From assembly GCA_964542855.1 (NCBI GenBank), contig CAZIWJ010000142.1:1-9473 (forward strand): a stretch of 9,473 nt of DNA. Reading direction: 5' to 3'. The stretch comes from CAZIWJ01 sp964542855 (GTDB taxonomy: Bacteria > Bacteroidota > Bacteroidia > Cytophagales > Cyclobacteriaceae). Under the pieces are notes generated by a model that made no database searches, was not told the origin of the DNA, and worked only from the letters and a program-made list of their open reading frames with translations. Shown here piece after piece: positions 7,240 through 9,473 of this stretch. Position numbers and translations under genes: made by a program. Position 1 is the stretch's first letter. Every line of letters begins with the position of its first letter.

Positions 7240-8767
7240 TATTTTGCGTTTTTACCGGTTCAGGAACAGATTTTTTAGGGTATATCAGGTGCAACATGCC
7301 GCCCACCAGCAGTGATCCGATAATGGCGTAGGTGGCTGCGATAGCCGGGTTATTAACAGGTTCCTGCATGTACGGGGTAAACCGACCGTAATACACAGAA
7401 AAGTGAATAATTACAGCGGTTAACGAGGCACCGAAAGCCGCCTGCAAGGGAACCTGCTTCAGGAAAGTGCCAAAAATAACGGGTACAAAAGCTGCCGAAA
7501 AATAGGCATACACCCCATTCTGGGCAAAGATACCAACACTCAGGTTAGGATTAACCAGTTGCTGATACGATAAACCGAAGCTCACCATGGCCAGCACCAC
7601 GATAACCAGTTTGTTAACGAGTATTTGTCGTTGCGGCCGATGAAAACCGAGCGCTTTTCCGGCTACCGGGTCCAGGAAGTCGGTAGTAATGGTAGTGCTG
7701 AGCGATTGCACGAGTCCTTCCAGCGTTGATAATCCGGCCGAAATCAACCCGAGGATAACAACCAGGCTGATGGATACTGAAAATTTACTGACCACGTATG
7801 CCGACACCAGGCTGTCCATGGGAAGCGCCTTTCCCCTGGCTGTTAAATCGGGAAAGTAGAGGCGAACGTACAGCCCTACGAACACCACGGAAAAGAACAA
7901 AATCAGGGCCGCAATGGCTACACCCAGGAAGCGGTTTACATCGCGGTCTTTTTTCAGCAACAGGCTTTTGGTCATGATGTGGGGCTGGCAAACAATAGCA
8001 ATACCGATAACCAACTGGCAGAAGATGATTTCAAAATAATCGCGGAACAGGAAGCTGTTCGGGTTGGTGGTGCCCACCAGGTCCTGGTCGATGCTGCGCA
8101 ACTGCTCCAGGAAACCGCTTATTCCGCCCTCAAAGTAATTTGCCCCGGAGGCCAGTAAAATAACTGCTACAATCAGCATGAGGGAAGCCTGAATGGCATT
8201 GGTATACACCATGGAATTGGCTCCGCCAAACATCATGTAGCCGAATACAAACACAATAATTGTTCCCAGTACCCAGGTAGGATCGGCATTCAGGGCGTTT
8301 GATAATACCTGCGTTAATCCTACGCAAATAAGTACGATGAAGGTAATGAGTAGCAGCGAAAGCACGACAAAAAACAGGGCATAGGCCTTGCTGTTATACA
8401 TTTTACCCATCCATTGTGCCATGGTAAGGGCTTTTACACTGGAACCGTACCGCCGGAACCCTTTAGTAATGACGATAAGCGAGCCGTAAATGGCCAGTGG
8501 CATTACCACCCCAAAGGAAATAACCCCGCTGATGCCGTAAAGGGCAATGAAGCCCGGGTTAATAATGAAGGTAGCTGCACTGGTCATGCTGGCAGCCAGG
8601 GCCAGCCCCACAGGTATGGGGGAAAACCCCAGGTTGCCGATGGCATAATCGTTAATGCTTTTGGTTTTGCGGGCGCCGCGGACCACGAAGCCCAGTACTA
8701 CTACCATGTACAGGATCACCAGTACCCAGGTAGCGCCAATTTGTTGTTCGGATGCCATGTCGTTCAT
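7229..8767 (-). CDS. Sodium:solute symporter (SSS/SSF family)
   Basis: An inner-membrane Na+-coupled importer of 512 residues with about 12-13 hydrophobic segments and a LeuT-like fold expected. Family marks include GLALAASMTSAATFI (54-68) in the broken first core helix, GGANSMVYTNAIQ (181-193) and SAGLSTLEG (343-351), where Ser347/Thr348 sit at the usual Na2-site Ser pair. The family moves sugars, amino acids, pantothenate, acetate and other monocarboxylates; beside a CoA ligase, a carboxylate is the best guess. I place the start at the ATG at 8765-8767, 1 nt after the stop of the KAS III gene. A longer reading would begin at a TTG at 8818 inside that gene; its AGGAGG-like stretch is simply the Gly-Gly-Gly codons of the KAS III protein and lies too far away. 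The gene overlaps the ligase by 11 bp. Confidence 0.93.
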   Translation of the reverse strand: MNDMASEQQIGATWVLVILYMVVVLGFVVRGARKTKSINDYAIGNLGFSPIPVGLALAASMTSAATFIINPGFIALYGISGVISFGVVMPLAIYGSLIVITKGFRRYGSSVKALTMAQWMGKMYNSKAYALFFVVLSLLLITFIVLICVGLTQVLSNALNADPTWVLGTIIVFVFGYMMFGGANSMVYTNAIQASLMLIVAVILLASGANYFEGGISGFLEQLRSIDQDLVGTTNPNSFLFRDYFEIIFCQLVIGIAIVCQPHIMTKSLLLKKDRDVNRFLGVAIAALILFFSVVFVGLYVRLYFPDLTARGKALPMDSLVSAYVVSKFSVSISLVVILGLISAGLSTLEGLVQSLSTTITTDFLDPVAGKALGFHRPQRQILVNKLVIVVLAMVSFGLSYQQLVNPNLSVGIFAQNGVYAYFSAAFVPVIFGTFLKQVPLQAAFGASLTAVIIHFSVYYGRFTPYMQEPVNNPAIAATYAIIGSLLVGGMLHLIYPKKSVPEPVKTQNNVY

Positions 8768-8768
8768 A

Positions 8769-9473
8769 CTAATATCGTATTGCGGCACAGGCAAAGGCAA
8801 GACCTCCTCCTGAGCCAATTAAAAATAACAGATCGCCGCGCTGAATTAAATTTTTTTCTACCGCATCGTGCAGCGCCATGGGAATGCAGGCCGATCCGGT
8901 GTAGCCGTAGCGTTGCATAATGGTATGGGCCTTGTGGTGCGGCTGGTTCAGTCGGTTCAGGGTTTCGTGAATCAGATTGTAATTTAGCTGGGTAAACAGA
9001 AAATGATCAACCTGGTTGGGAGTTATTTGCAAATAATCGCAACTTTCCTTTATCATTTCGCTCCAAACCCCCGGATTAATTTCTTTAGGAAACCGGCGAA
9101 CAAACCTCAGCTTATGGTCGCCCTGTGCCAGCACCTCCTCGTTAAACGGCTGCCGGGCTCCCCCGCCGTAAATCCCCATCCAGCTGTGGTATTCGCCGCG
9201 GGTACGGAGGCTACCGGTTAGAAATCCTTTGGCTTCCCCCGGTTTAGCGGCTTCGGAAGATAAAATTACGGCCCCGGCTCCATCGGCAAACAAGGTAACT
9301 GTTTTTTTATCAGTAGGGTCGAGGTGCTTGCTCATTGTATAGCCGCCAACCACCAGTACCTGCTGGTAGCGATCGTCGGTCATGATGTAGCGGGCAGCCA
9401 CGTCGAGAGCTGTTACGAACCCGGTACAGGCGGTATTGATATCGAAAGTACCGGCATTGAGGGCCTGCAGCCG
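8769..9473 (-). CDS. 3-oxoacyl-ACP synthase III (FabH)-like thiolase-fold protein, N-terminal part missing
   Basis: The gene continues past the right window edge; 234 C-terminal residues are visible. The frame reads through 9473 with no stop, so a start at the GTG at 9399-9401 would be wrong. The segment FDINTACTGFVTALDVA (9446 down to 9396) is the KAS III nucleophile region, with Cys at 9426-9428. Further family marks are LFADGAGAVIL, the RYGYTGSACIP stretch and a Gly-rich C-terminus (GSGGGLAFACA). By eye, the catalytic His of FabH (PHQAN) is Thr here (FLFTQLN, codon 8991-8993) and the catalytic Asn (YGNT) is Tyr (YGYT, codon 8901-8903). It is therefore unlikely to be a housekeeping decarboxylating FabH; an acyltransferase or a specialised condensing enzyme is more likely. 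The stop lies 1 nt before the symporter ATG, so it is probably in the same operon. Confidence 0.9.
   Translation of the reverse strand, partial: RLQALNAGTFDINTACTGFVTALDVAARYIMTDDRYQQVLVVGGYTMSKHLDPTDKKTVTLFADGAGAVILSSEAAKPGEAKGFLTGSLRTRGEYHSWMGIYGGGARQPFNEEVLAQGDHKLRFVRRFPKEINPGVWSEMIKESCDYLQITPNQVDHFLFTQLNYNLIHETLNRLNQPHHKAHTIMQRYGYTGSACIPMALHDAVEKNLIQRGDLLFLIGSGGGLAFACAAIRY

Noticed and set aside
8802..8815. AGGAGG-like ribosome-binding site upstream of the symporter
   Set aside because: It is the Gly-Gly-Gly codon stretch of the KAS III C-terminus, about 30 nt or more from the ATG, and Bacteroidota seldom rely on Shine-Dalgarno sites.
8414..8920. Plus-strand open frame of 168 codons across the symporter and KAS III junction
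   Set aside because: It is antisense to two confident genes, and its Gly/His-rich translation resembles no protein family; a shadow frame.

Overview
The window looks like a chromosomal segment from a member of the Bacteroidota, probably a marine or environmental Cytophagales-type bacterium. The evidence is a TonB-dependent receptor with an N-terminal carboxypeptidase-regulatory-like domain, signal peptides that cleave before Gln (AWA|Q and TRA|Q), almost no Shine-Dalgarno sequences before the starts, and moderate GC. The genus cannot be named from the sequence alone.

Layout: six genes on the minus strand fill about 718-9473, in one direction and closely packed. In order of transcription (right to left) they are: a KAS III (FabH-like) thiolase-fold protein cut by the right window edge; a 12-13 TM sodium:solute symporter starting 1 nt after it; an acyl-CoA synthetase overlapping the symporter by 11 bp; after a 60-bp gap, an exported alpha/beta hydrolase; an unrecognised helical TPR-like protein sharing a GTGA overlap with the hydrolase; and, after a 139-bp gap, a TonB-dependent receptor that ends at a strong palindromic terminator (644-671). 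The left 0.7 kb is mostly non-coding, with at most the last 16 codons of a convergent plus-strand gene at the extreme left.

How the genes may work together (inference): the set has an outer-membrane importer, a periplasmic or surface esterase-like hydrolase, an inner-membrane Na+-coupled importer of the kind that often carries carboxylates, a CoA ligase that activates carboxylic acids, and a Cys-containing acyl-transfer or condensing enzyme. This reads as a route to capture an ester or acylated compound, cleave it, import the released acid, activate it as a CoA thioester and transfer or condense the acyl group. No SusD, glycoside hydrolase, ECF sigma or anti-sigma gene is present, so it is not a classical polysaccharide-utilisation locus. 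The most unusual single point is that the KAS III-like protein keeps the nucleophilic Cys but appears to have Thr and Tyr where FabH has its catalytic His and Asn.
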